From Argentina anserina (taxonomy: Eukaryota; Streptophyta; Magnoliopsida; Rosales; Rosaceae): DNA of 64,000 nucleotides. Both the position numbers and the translations under genes were made by a program. The stretch is taken from contig NW_026089457.1 in NCBI RefSeq assembly GCF_933775445.1, positions 1 through 64,000 of the forward strand. The letters are read 5' to 3'. The notes beneath the pieces are model-generated. The model saw only the letters and a program-made list of their open reading frames with translations. It was not told where the DNA came from and made no database searches. Positions 50,211 to 61,118 of the stretch are shown piece by piece (the stretch's first letter is position 1; each line of letters begins with the position of its first letter).

Positions 50211-51257
50211 CACACTGGAAACACTCTCAAATTCAATAGCAACTCGCATAAGAAAGGCTTACAGAAAGATACTCAAACGAGAATTGAAAAGATACTCAAA
50301 GTGCAATAGTAAACATACTCAAACGATAGAAAGATACTCAGTTTGAACGAAACACACGCCCAGACTGGAAACACTCTCAAATTCAATAGAAACTCGCATT
50401 AGAAAGGCTTACAGAAAGATACTCAAACGAGAATTGAAAAGATACTCAAAGTGCAATAGTAAACATACTCAAACGATAGAAAGATACTCAGTTTGAAAGA
50501 AACACACGCCCAGACTGGAAACACTCTCAAATTCAAGAAAAACTCGCATCGAAAGCCGTTCAGAAAGATACTCAAACGAGTATTGAAAAGATACTCAAAT
50601 TGCAATAGTAAACATACTCAAACGATAGAAAGATACTCAGTTTGAAAGAAACACACGCCCACACTGGAAACACTCTCAAATTCAAGAAAAACTCGCATCG
50701 AAAGCCGTTCAGAAAGATACTCAAATGAGAATTGAAAAGATACTCAAAATGCAATAGTAAACATACTCAAACGATAGAAAGATACTCAGTTTGAACGAAA
50801 CACACGCCCACACTGGAAACACTCTCAAATTCAATAGAAACTCGCATAAGAAAGGCTTACAGAAAGATACTCAAACGAGAATTGAAAAGATACTCAAAGT
50901 GCAATAGTAAACATACTCAAACGATAGAAAGATACTCAGTTTGAAAGAAACACACGCCCACACTGGAAACACTCTCAAATTCAATAGAAACTCGCATCAG
51001 AAAGGCTTACAGAAAGATACTCAAACGAGAATTGAAAAGATACTCAAATTGCAATAGTAAACATACTCAAACGATAGAAAGATACTCAGTTTGAAAGAAA
51101 CACACGCCCAGACTGGAAACACTCTCAAATTCAAGAAAAACTCGCATCGAAAGCCGTTCAGAAAGATACTCAAACGAGAATTGAAAAGATACTCAAATTG
51201 CAATAGTAAACATACTCAAACGATAGAAAGATACTCAGTTTGAAAGAAACACACGCC
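50211..51257 (+). repeat. Seven mixed monomers
   Basis: Order: B ('aatagcaactcg', 'gcataag'), B ('cagactgg', 'gcattag'), A ('cagactgg', 'acgagtattg'), A ('tttgaacg'), B ('gcataag'), B, A ('cagactgg'). The 'aatagcaac' plus 'gcattag' pair recurs in the 9-mer and 6-mer at 58575-60819, so this is probably an earlier or less amplified form of that HOR. Confidence 0.8.
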
Positions 51258-53189
51258 CACACTGGAAACACTCTCAAATTCAAGAAAAACTCGCATCAGA
51301 AAGGCTTACAGAAAGATACTCAAACGACAATTGAAAAGATACTCAAAGTGCAATAGTAAACATACTCAAACGATAGAAAGATACTCAGTTTGAAAGAAAC
51401 ACACGCCCACACTGGAAACACTCTCAAATTCAAGAAAAACTCGCATCGAAAGCCGTTCAGAAAGATACTCAAATGAGAATTGAAAAGATACTCAGAATGC
51501 AATTGTAAACATACTCAAACGATAGAAAGATACTCAGTTTGAAAGAGACACACGCCCACACTGGAAACACTCTCAAATTCAATAGAAACTCGCATCAGAA
51601 AGGCTTATAGAAAGATACTCAAACGACAATTGAAAAGATACTCAAAGTGCAATAGTAAACATACTCAAACGATAGAAATATACTCAGTTTGAAAGAAACA
51701 CACGCCCACACTAGAAACACTCTCAAATTCAATAGAAACTCGCATCAGAAAGGCTTACAGAAAGATACTCAAACGACAATTGAAAAGATACTCAAAGTGC
51801 AATAGTAAACATACTCAAACGATAGAAAGATACTCAGTTTGAAAGAAACACACGCCCACACTGGAAACACTCTCAAATTCAAGAAAAACTCGCATCGAAA
51901 GCCGTTCAGAAAGATACTCAAATGAGAATTGAAAAGGTACTCAAAATGCAATAGTAAACATACTCAAACGATAGAAAGATACTCAGTTTGAAAGAGACAC
52001 ACGCCCACACTGGAAACACTCTCAAATTCAATAGAAACTCGCATCAGAAAGGCTTACAGAAAGATACTCAAACGACAATTGAAAAGATACTCAAAGTGCA
52101 ATAGTAAACATACTCAAACGATAGAAAGATACTCAGTTTGAAAGAAACACACGCCCACACTGGAAACACTCTCAAATTCAATAGAAACTCGCATCAGAAA
52201 GGCTTACAGAAAGATACTCAAATGAGAATTGAAAAGGTACTCAAAATGCAATAGTAAACATACTCAAACGATAGAAAGATACTCAGTTTGAAAGAGACAC
52301 ACGCCCACACTGGAAACACTCTCAAATTCAATAGAAACTCGCATCAGAAAGGCTTACAGAAAGATACTCAAACGACAATTGAAAAGATACTCAAAGTGCA
52401 ATAGTAAACATACTCAAACGATAGAAAGATACTCAGTTTGAAAGAAACACACGCCCACACTGGAAACACTCTCAAATTCAAGAGAACTCGCATCGAAAGC
52501 CGTTCAGAAAGATACTCAAACGAGAATTGAAAAGATACTCAAATTGCAATAGTAAACATACTCAAACGATAGTAAGATACTCAGTTTGAAAGAAACACAC
52601 GCCCACACTGGAAACACTCTCAAATTCAATAGAAACTCGCATCAGAAAGATACTCAAACGAGAATTGAAAAGATACTCAAAGTGCAATAGTAAACATACT
52701 CAAACGATAGAAAGATACTCAGTTTGAAAGAAACACACGCCCACACTGGAAACACTCTCAAATTCAAGAAAAATTCGCATCGAAAGCCGTTCAGAAAGAT
52801 ACTCAAATGAGAATTGAAAAGATACTCAAAATGCAATAGTAAACATACTCAAACGATAGAAAGATACTCAGTTTGAAAGAAACACACGCCCACACTGGAA
52901 ACACTCTCAAATTCAATAGAAACTCGCATCAGAAAGGCTTACAGAAAGATACTCAAACGAGAATTGAAAAGGTACTCAAAATGCAATAGTAAACATACTC
53001 AAACGATAGAAAGATACTCAGTTTGAAAGAAACACACGCCCAGACTGGAAACACTCTCAAATTCAAGAAAAACTCGCACCGAAAGCCGTTCAGAAAGATA
53101 CTCAAACGAGAATTGAAAAGATACTCAAAGTGCAATAGTAAACATACTCAAACGATAGAAAGATACTCAGTTTGAAAGAAACACACGCC
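51258..53189 (+). repeat. Block reused at 61119-62603 and 63201-64000
   Basis: Thirteen monomers. The first 800 bp match 63201-64000 at offset 11943. The part from 51707 to the end matches 61119-62603 at offset 9412, rising to 9414 because of two single-base gains in the 61 kb copy. Shared marks are 'cactagaaac', a 138-bp B monomer, 'gatagtaag', 'aaaaattcgc', 'gcaccg' and alternating 'acgac' and 'ggtactc' B monomers. The three copies lie within the last 13 kb of the window. Confidence 0.88.
52604..52741 (+). repeat. B monomer with 12-bp deletion (138 bp)
   Basis: 'gcatcagaaag' runs directly into 'atactcaaacg'; the 12 bp 'gcttacagaaag' (or an equivalent register) are missing. The deletion falls between two 'cagaaag' copies present in the normal B monomer, so it is a short direct-repeat deletion. 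The same deletion is at 62018-62155. Confidence 0.92.
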
Positions 53190-53489
53190 CACACTGGAAA
53201 CACTCTCAAATTCAATAGAAACTCGCATCAGAAAGGCTTACAGAAAGATACTCAAACGAGAATTTAAAAGATACTCAAAGTGCAATAGTAAACATACTCA
53301 AACGATAGAAAGATACTCAGTTTGAAAGAAACACACGCCCACACTGGAAACACTCTCAAATTCAATAGAAACTCGCATCAGAAAGGCTTACAGAAAGATA
53401 CTCAAACGAGAATTGAAAAGGTACTCAAAATGCAATAGTAAACATACTCAAACGATAGAAAGATACTCAGTTTGAAAGAAACACACGCC
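53190..53489 (+). repeat. Two B monomers leading into the 12-mer
   Basis: B with 'gaatttaaaag' followed by B with 'ggtactcaaaatgc'. This is the same pair that precedes the 'aacacactc' A monomer in the 10-mers at 36897, 42731 and 31727, so it belongs to that cycle. Confidence 0.8.
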
Positions 53490-55285
53490 CACACTGGAAA
53501 CACACTCAAGTTCAAGAAAAACTCGCATCGAAAGCCGTTCAGAAAGTTACTCAACCGAGGATTGAAAAGATACTCAAAGTGCAATAGTAAACATACTCAA
53601 ACGATAGAAAGATACGCAGTTTGAAAGAAACACACGCCCACACTGGAAACACTCTCAAATTCAATAGAAACTCGCATCAGAAAGGCTTACAGAAAGATAC
53701 TGAAACGACAATTGAAAAGATACTCAAAGTGCAATAGTAAACATACTCAAACGATAGAAAGATACTCAGTTTGAAAGAAACACACGCCCACACTGGAAAC
53801 ACTCTCAAATTCAATAGAAACTCGCATCGAAAGCCGTTCAGAAAGTTACTCAACCGAGGATTGAAAAGATACTCAAAGTGCAATAGTAAACATACTCAAA
53901 CGATAGAAAGATACGCAGTTTGAAAGAAACACACGCCCACACTGGAAACACTCTCAAATTCAATAGAAACTCGCATCAGAAAGGCTTACAGAAAGATACT
54001 CAAACGACAATTGAAAAGATACTCAAAGTGCAATAGTAAACATACTCAAACGATAGAAAGATACTCAGTTTGAAAGAAACACACGCCCACACTGGAAACA
54101 CTCTCAAATTCAATAGAAACTCGCATCAGAAAGCCGTTCAGAAAGTTACTCAACCGAGGATTGAAAAGATACTCAAAGTGCAATAGTAAACATACTCAAA
54201 CGATAGAAAGATACGCAGTTTGAAAGAAACACACGCCCACACTGGAAACACTCTCAAATTCAATAGAAACTCGCATCAGAAAGGCTTACAGAAAGATACT
54301 CAAACGACAATTGAAAAGATACTCAAAGTGCAATAGTAAACATACTCAAACGATAGAAAGATACTCAGTTTGAAAGAAACACACGCCCACACTGGAAACA
54401 CTCTCAAATTCAATAGAAACTCGCATCAGAAAGCCGTTTAGAAAGATACTCAAATGAGAATTGAAAAGATACTCAAAATGCAATAGTAAACATACTCAAA
54501 CGATAGAAAGATACTCAGTTTGAAAGAAACACACGCCCACACTGGAAACACTCTCAAATTCAAGAAAAACTCGCATCGAAAGCCGTTCAGAAAGATACTC
54601 AAATGAGAATTGAAAAGATACTCAAAATGCAATAGTAAACATACTCAAACGACAGAAAGATACTCAGTTTGAAAGAAACACACGCCCACACTGGAAACAC
54701 TCTCAAATTCAATAGAAACTCGCATCAAAAAGGCTTACAAAAAGATACTCAAACGAGAATTGAAAAGATACTCAAAGTGCAATAGTAAACATACTCAAAC
54801 GATAGAAAGATACTCAGTTTGAAAGAGACACACGCCCACACTGGAAACACTCTCAAATTCAAGAAAAACTCGCATCGAAAGCCGTTCAGAAAGATACTCA
54901 AACGAGAATTGAAAAGATACTCAAATTGCAATAGTAAACATACTCAAACGATAGAAAGATACTCAGTTTGAACGAAACACACGCCCACACTGGAAACACT
55001 CTCAAATTCAATAGAAACTCGCATCAGAAAGGCTTACAGAAAGATACTCAAACGAGAATTTAAAAGATACTCAAAGTGCAATAGTAAACATACTCAAACG
55101 ATAGAAAGATACTCAGTTTGAAAGAAACACACGCCCACACTGGAAACACTCTCAAATTCAATAGAAACTCGCATCAGAAAGGCTTACAGAAAGATACTCA
55201 AACGAGAATTGAAAAGATACTCAAAGTGCAATAGTAAACATACTCAAACGATAGAAAGATACTCAGTTTGAAAGAAACACACGCC
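53490..55285 (+). repeat. 12-mer form of the 10-mer HOR (1796 bp)
   Basis: Same order as the 1496-bp unit but with two extra monomers after the fourth: a B-left hybrid carrying 'aaagccgttcag' and 'ccgagg' (54088-54237) and a B ('acgac'). The extra pair duplicates the pair just before it with one exchange, giving 300 bp. This contains the last 'ccgagg' monomers of the window. 'actcaagttc' near 53506 is private. Confidence 0.85.
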
Positions 55286-56182
55286 CAGACTGGAAACACT
55301 CTGAAATTCAAGAAAGACTCGCATCGAAAGCCGTTCAGAAAGATACTCAAACGAGAATTGAAAAGATACTCAAATTGCAATAGTAAACATACTCAAACGA
55401 TAGAAAGATACTCAGTTTGAAAGAAACACACGCCCACACTGGAAACACTCTCAAATTCAAGAAAAACTCGCATCGAAAGCCGTTCAGAAAGATACTCAAA
55501 TGAGAATTGAAAAGATACTCAAAATGCAATAGTAAACATACTCAAACGATAGAAAGATACTCAGTTTGAAAGAAACACACGCCCACACAGGAAACACTCT
55601 CAAATTCAATAGAAACTCGCATCAGAAAGGCTTACAGAAAGATACTCAAACGAGAATTGAAAAGATACTCAAAGTGCAATAGTAAACATACTCAAACGAT
55701 AGAAAGATACTCAATTTGAAAGAAACACACGCCCACACAGGAAACACTCTCAAATTCAATAGAAACTCGCATCAGAAAGGCTTACAGAAAGATACTCAAA
55801 CGAGAATTGAAAAGATACTCAAAGTGCAATAGTAAACATACTCAAACGATAGAAAGATACTCAGTTTGAAAGAAACACACGCCCACACTGGAAACACTCT
55901 CAAATTCAATAGAAACTCGCATCAGAAAGGCTTACAGAAAGATACTCAAACGACAATTGAAAAGATACTCAAAGTGCAATAGTAAACATACTCAAACGAT
56001 AGAAAGATACTCAGTTTGAAAGAAACACACGCCCACACTGGAAACACTCTCAAATTCAAGAAAAACTCGCATCGAAAGCCGTTCAGAAAGATACTCAAAT
56101 GAGAATTGAAAAGATACTCAAAATGCAATAGTAAACATACTCAAACGATAGAAAGATACTCAGTTTGAAAGAAACACACGCC
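55286..56182 (+). repeat. Six mixed monomers
   Basis: Order: A ('cagactgg', 'ctctgaaattc', 'gaaagactc'), A, B ('cacacagg'; ends 'gatactcaatttg'), B ('cacacagg'), B ('acgac'), A. It resembles the start of the neighbouring 56.6-57.4 kb stretch, so the 'gaaagactc' A plus 'cacacagg' B cassette occurs twice here in close succession. Confidence 0.8.
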
Positions 56183-58424
56183 CACACTGGAAACACTCTC
56201 AAATTCAAGAAAAACTCGCATCGAAAGCCGTTCAGAAAGATACTCAAACGAGAATTGAAAAGATACTCAAATTGCAATAGTAAACATACTCAAACGATAG
56301 AAAGATACTCAGTTTGAACGAAACACACGCCCACACTGGAAACACTCTCAAATTCAATAGAAACTCGCATCAGAAAGGCTTACAGAAAGATACTCAAACG
56401 AGAATTTAAAAGATACTCAAAGTGCAATAGTAAACATACTCAAACGATAGAAAGATACTCAGTTTGAAAGAAACACACGCCCACACTGGAAACACTCTCA
56501 AATTCAATAGAAACTCGCATCAGAAAGGCTTACAGAAAGATACTCAAACGAGAATTGAAAAGATACTCAAAGTGCAATAGTAAACATACTCAAACGATAG
56601 AAAGATACTCAGTTTGAAAGAAACACACGCCCACACTGGAAACACTCTCAAATTCAAGAAAGACTCGCATCGAAAGCCGTTCAGAAAGATACTCAAACGA
56701 GAATTGAAAAGATACTCAAATTGCAATAGTAAACATACTCAAACGATAGAAAGATACTCAGTTTGAAAGAAACACACGCCCACACTGGAAACACTCTCAA
56801 ATTCAAGAAAAACTCGCATCGAAAGCCGTTCAGAAAGATACTCAAATGAGAATTGAAAAGATACTCAAAATGCAATAGTAAACATACTCAAACGATAGAA
56901 AGATACTCAGTTTGAAAGAAACACACGCCCACACAGGAAACACTCTCAAATTCAATAGAAACTCGCATCAGAAAGGCTTACAGAAAGATACTCAAACGAG
57001 AATTGAAAAGATACTCAAAGTGCAATAGTAAACATACTCAAACGATAGAAAGATACTCAGTTTGAAAGAAACACACGCCCACACTGGAAACACTCTCAAA
57101 TTCAATAGAAACTCGCATCAGAAAGGCTTACAGAAAGATACTCAAACGAGAACTGAAAAGATACTCAAAGTGCAATAGTAAACATACTCAAACGATAGAA
57201 AGATACTCAGTTTGAAAGAAACACACGCCCACACTGGAAACACTCTCAAATTCAATAGAAACTCGCATCAGAAAGGCTTACAGAAAGATACTCAAACGAC
57301 AATTGAAAAGATACTCAAAGTGCAATAGTAAACATACTCAAACGATAGAAAGATACTCAGTTTGAAAGAAACACACGCCCACACTGGAAACACTCTCAAA
57401 TTCAAGAAAAACTCGCATCGAAAGCCGTTCAGAAAGATACTCAAATGAGAATTGAAAAGATACTCAGAATGCAATTGTAAACATACTCAAACGATAGAAA
57501 GATACTCAGTTTGAAAGAGACACACGCCGACACTGGAAACACTCTCAAATTCAATAGAAACTCGCATCAGAAAGGCTTATAGAAAGATACTCAAACGACA
57601 ATTGAAAAGATACTCAAAGTGCAATAGTAAACATACTCAAACGATAGAAATATACTCAGTTTGAAAGAAACACACGCCCACACTGGAAACACTCTCAAAT
57701 TCAATAGAAACTCGCATCAGAAAGGCTTACAGAAAGATACTCAAACGACAATTGAAAAGATACTCAAAGTGCAATAGTAAACATACTCAAACGATAGAAA
57801 GATACTCAGTTTGAAAGAAACACACGCCCACACTGGAAACACTCTCAAATTCAAGAGAACTCGCATCGAAAGCCGTTCAGAAAGATACTCAAACGAGAAT
57901 TGAAAAGATACTCAAATTGCAATAGTAAACATACTCAAACGATAGAAAGATACTCAGTTTGAAAGAAACACACGCCCACACTGGAAACACTCTCAAATTC
58001 AATAGAAACTCGCATCAGAAAGGCTTACAGAAAGATACTCAAACGAGAATTGAAAAGATACTCAAAGTGCAATAGTAAACATACTCAAAGGATAGAAAGA
58101 TACTCAGTTTGAAAGAAACACACGCCCAGACTGGAAACACTCTCAAATTTAAGAAAAACTCGCACCGAAAGCCGTTCAGAAAGATACTCAAACGAGAATT
58201 GAAAAGATACTCAAATTGCAATAGTAAACATACTCAAACGATAGAAAGATACTCAGTTTGAAAGAAACACACGCCCACACTGGAAACACTCTCAAATTCA
58301 ATAGAAACTCGCATCGAAAGCCGTTCAGAAAGATACTCAAATGAGAATTGAAAAGATACTCAAAATGCAATAGTAAACATACTCAAACGATAGAAAGATA
58401 CTCAGTTTGAAAGAAACACACGCC
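56183..58424 (+). repeat. Block shared with 37944-40634 (2242 bp here)
   Basis: Fifteen monomers that follow those of 37944-40634, minus one three-monomer segment. The marks 'gagaactgaaaag', 'cgccgacactgg', 'cttatag', 'caaaggatag', and 'aatttaag' with 'gcaccg' are in the same order. After 58424 this copy continues with a B monomer, where the other has A with 'catatattc'. The copies lie about 18 kb apart with unrelated HORs between them. Confidence 0.87.
58276..58424 (+). repeat. Recombinant B/A monomer
   Basis: The left part is type B ('ttcaatagaaactcgcatcg') and the right part type A ('aaagccgttcag'), giving 149 bp. The exchange point is in the shared 'aactcgcatc'. Comparable units occur at about 30.5, 32.0, 33.1, 37.2, 40.5, 41.5, 43.0, 44.8, 46.2, 47.2 and 53.8 kb, many with 'ccgagg'. 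Confidence 0.87.
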
Positions 58425-58574
58425 CACACTGGAAACACTCTCAAATTCAATAGAAACTCGCATCAGAAAGGCTTACAGAAAGATACTCAAACGAGAATTG
58501 AAAAGATACTCAAAGTGCAATAGTAAACATACTCAAACGATAGAAAGATACTCAGTTTGAAAGAAACACACGCC
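58425..58574 (+). repeat. Single B monomer before the 9-mer
   Basis: A standard 150-bp B monomer ('acgagaattg', 'aaagtgcaatag'). It corresponds to the last unit of the following 9-mer and 6-mer cycles, so it may be the end of a truncated earlier cycle. Confidence 0.75.
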
Positions 58575-59919
58575 CACACTGGAAATACACTCAAATTCAA
58601 GAAAAACTCGCATCGAAAGCCGTTCAGAAAGATACTCAAACGAGAATTGAAAAGATACTCAAATTGCAATAGTAAACATACTCAAACGATAGAAAGATAC
58701 TCAGTTTGAACGAAACACACGCCCACACTGGAAACACTCTCAAATTCAATAGCAACTCGCATAAGAAAGGCTTACAGAAAGATACTCAAACGAGAATTGA
58801 AAAGATACTCAAAGTGCAATAGTAAACATACTCAAACGATAGAAAGATACTCAGTTTGAAAGAAACACACGCCCACACTGGAAACACTCTCAAATTCAAT
58901 AGAAACTCGCATTAGAAAGGCTTACAGAAAGATACTCAAACGAGAATTGAAAAGATACTCAAAGTGCAATAGTAAACATACTCAAACGATAGAAAGATAC
59001 TCAGTTTGAAAGAAACACACGCCCACACTGGAAACACTCTCAAATTCAATAGAAACTCGCATCAGAAAGGCTTACAGAAAGATACTCAAACGAGAATTGA
59101 AAAGATACTCAAATTGCAATAGTAAACATACTCAAACGATAGAAAGATACTCAGTTTGAAAGAAACACACGCCCAGACTGGAAACACTCTCAAATTCAAG
59201 AAAAACTCGCATCGAAAGCCGTTCAGAAAGATACTCAAATGAGAATTGAAAAGATACTCAAAATGCAATAGTAAACTACTCAAACGATAGAAAGATACTC
59301 AGTTTGAAAGAAACACACGCCCACACTGGAAACACTCTCAAATTCAATAGAAACTCGCATCAGAAAGGCTTACAGAAAGATACTCAAACGAGAACTGAAA
59401 AGATACTCAAAGTGCAATAGTAAACATACTCAAACGATAGAAAGATACTCAGTTTGAAAGAAACACACGCCCACACTGGAAACACTCTCAAATTCAATAG
59501 AAACTCGCATCAGAAAGGCTTACAGAAAGATACTCAAACGAGGAATTGAAAAGATACTCAAATTGCAATAGTAAACATACTCAAACGATAGAAAGATACT
59601 CAGTTTGAAAGAAACACACGCCAGACTGGAAACACTCTCAAATTCAAGAAAAACTCGCATCGAAAGCCGTTCAGAAAGATACTCAAATGAGAATTGAAAA
59701 GATACTCAAAATGCAATAGTAAACATACTCAAACGATAGAAAGATACTCAGTTTGAAAGAAACACACGCCCACACTGGAAACACTCTCAAATTCAATAGA
59801 AACTCGCATCAGAAAGGCTTACAGAAAGATACTCAAACGAGAATTGAAAAGATACTCAAAGTGCAATAGTAAACATACTCAAACGATAGAAGATACTCAG
59901 TTTGAAAGAAACACACGCC
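58575..59919 (+). repeat. 9-mer HOR (1345 bp)
   Basis: Order: A ('ggaaatacactc', 'tttgaacg'), B ('aatagcaac', 'gcataag'), B ('gcattag'), B ('aaattgc'), A ('cagactgg', 'aaatgag'), B ('gagaactg'), B ('cgaggaattg'), A ('cgccagactgg'), B. Expected length is 1347; four one-base indels (three losses, one gain) bring it to 1345. Five of the nine kinds recur in the following 6-mer. Confidence 0.83.
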
Positions 59920-60819
59920 CACACTGGAAATACACTCAAATTCAAGAAAAACTCGCATCGAAAGCCGTTCAGAAAGATACTCAAACGAGAATTGAAAAGA
60001 TACTCAAATTGCAATAGTAAACATACTCAAACGATAGAAAGATACTCAGTTTGAACGAAACACACGCCCACAGGAAACACTCTCAAATTCAATAGCAACT
60101 CGCATAAGAAAGGCTTACAGAAAGATACTCAAACGAGAATTGAAAAGATACTCAAAGTGCAATAGTAAACATACTCAAACGATAGAAAGATACTCAGTTT
60201 GAAAGAAACACACGCCCACACACTGGAAACACTCTCAAATTCAATAGAAACTCGCATTAGAAAGGCTTACAGAAAGATACTCAAACGAGAATTGAAAAGA
60301 TACTCAAAGTGCAATAGTAAACATACTCAAACGATAGAAAGATACTCAGTTTGAAAGAAACACACGCCCACACTGGAAACACTCTCAAATTCAATAGGAA
60401 ACTCGCATCAGAAAGGCTTACAGAAAGATACTCAAACGAGAATTGAAAAGATACTCAAATTGCAATAGTAAACATACTCAAACGATAGAATGATACTCAG
60501 TTTGAAAGAAACACACGCCCAGACTGGAAACACTCTCAAAATTCAAGAAAAACTCGCATCGAAAGCCGTTCAGAAAGATACTCAAATGAGAATTGAAAAG
60601 ATACTCAAAATGCAATAGTAAACATACTCAAACGATAGAAAGATACTCAGTTTGAAAGAAACACACGCCCACACTGGAAACACTCTCAAATTCAATAGAA
60701 ACTCGCATCAGAAAGGCTTACAGAAAGATACTCAAACGAGAATTGAAAAGATACTCAAAGTGCAATAGTAAACATACTCAAACGATAGAAAGATACTCAG
60801 TTTGAAAGAAACACACGCC
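59920..60819 (+). repeat. 6-mer HOR (900 bp)
   Basis: Order: A ('ggaaatacactc', 'tttgaacg'), B ('aatagcaac', 'gcataag'), B ('gcattag'), B ('aaattgc'), A ('cagactgg', 'aaatgag'), B. This is the preceding 9-mer without three internal monomers. Expected length is 898; the indels in the error-like cluster add 2 bp. A further cycle begins at 60820. Confidence 0.83.
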
Positions 60820-61118
60820 CACACTGGAAATACACTCAAATTCAAGAAAAACTCGCATCGAAAGCCGTTCAGAAAGATACTCAAACGAGAATTGAAAAGA
60901 TACTCAAATTGCAATAGTAAACATACTCAAACGATAGAAAGATACTCAGTTTGAACGAAACACACGCCCACACTGGAAACACTCTCAAATTCAATAGCAA
61001 CTCGCATAAGAAAGGCTTACAGAAAGATACTCAAACGAGAATTGAAAAGATACTCAAAGTGCAATAGTAAACATACTCAAACGATAGAAATATACTCAGT
61101 TTGAAAGAAACACACGCC
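60820..61118 (+). repeat. Two-monomer start of a further cycle
   Basis: A ('ggaaatacactc', 'tttgaacg') and B ('aatagcaac', 'gcataag'; ends with 'gaaatatactc'). This is the beginning of a third cycle of the series, cut off at 61119 where material matching 51707 starts. The junction lies in shared satellite sequence. Confidence 0.8.

Larger units (their letters stand above)
30233..54237 (+). repeat. Territory of the 'ccgagg' monomer subfamily
   Basis: The variant 'gttactcaaccgaggattg' occurs 17 times by my count, first in the monomer at 30233 and last in the monomer at 54088-54237, and nowhere else in the window. It usually comes as a pair of A-right-half monomers separated by one B ('gatactgaaacgac'), and is commonly followed by 'gatacgcagtttg'. 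Two other marks have nearly the same range: 'cgacagaaag' (about 31090 to 54650) and the hybrid 'aaagccgtttagaaag' (about 30870 to 54430). Inferred: a subfamily born once and spread within this 24 kb by HOR amplification. Confidence 0.88.
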
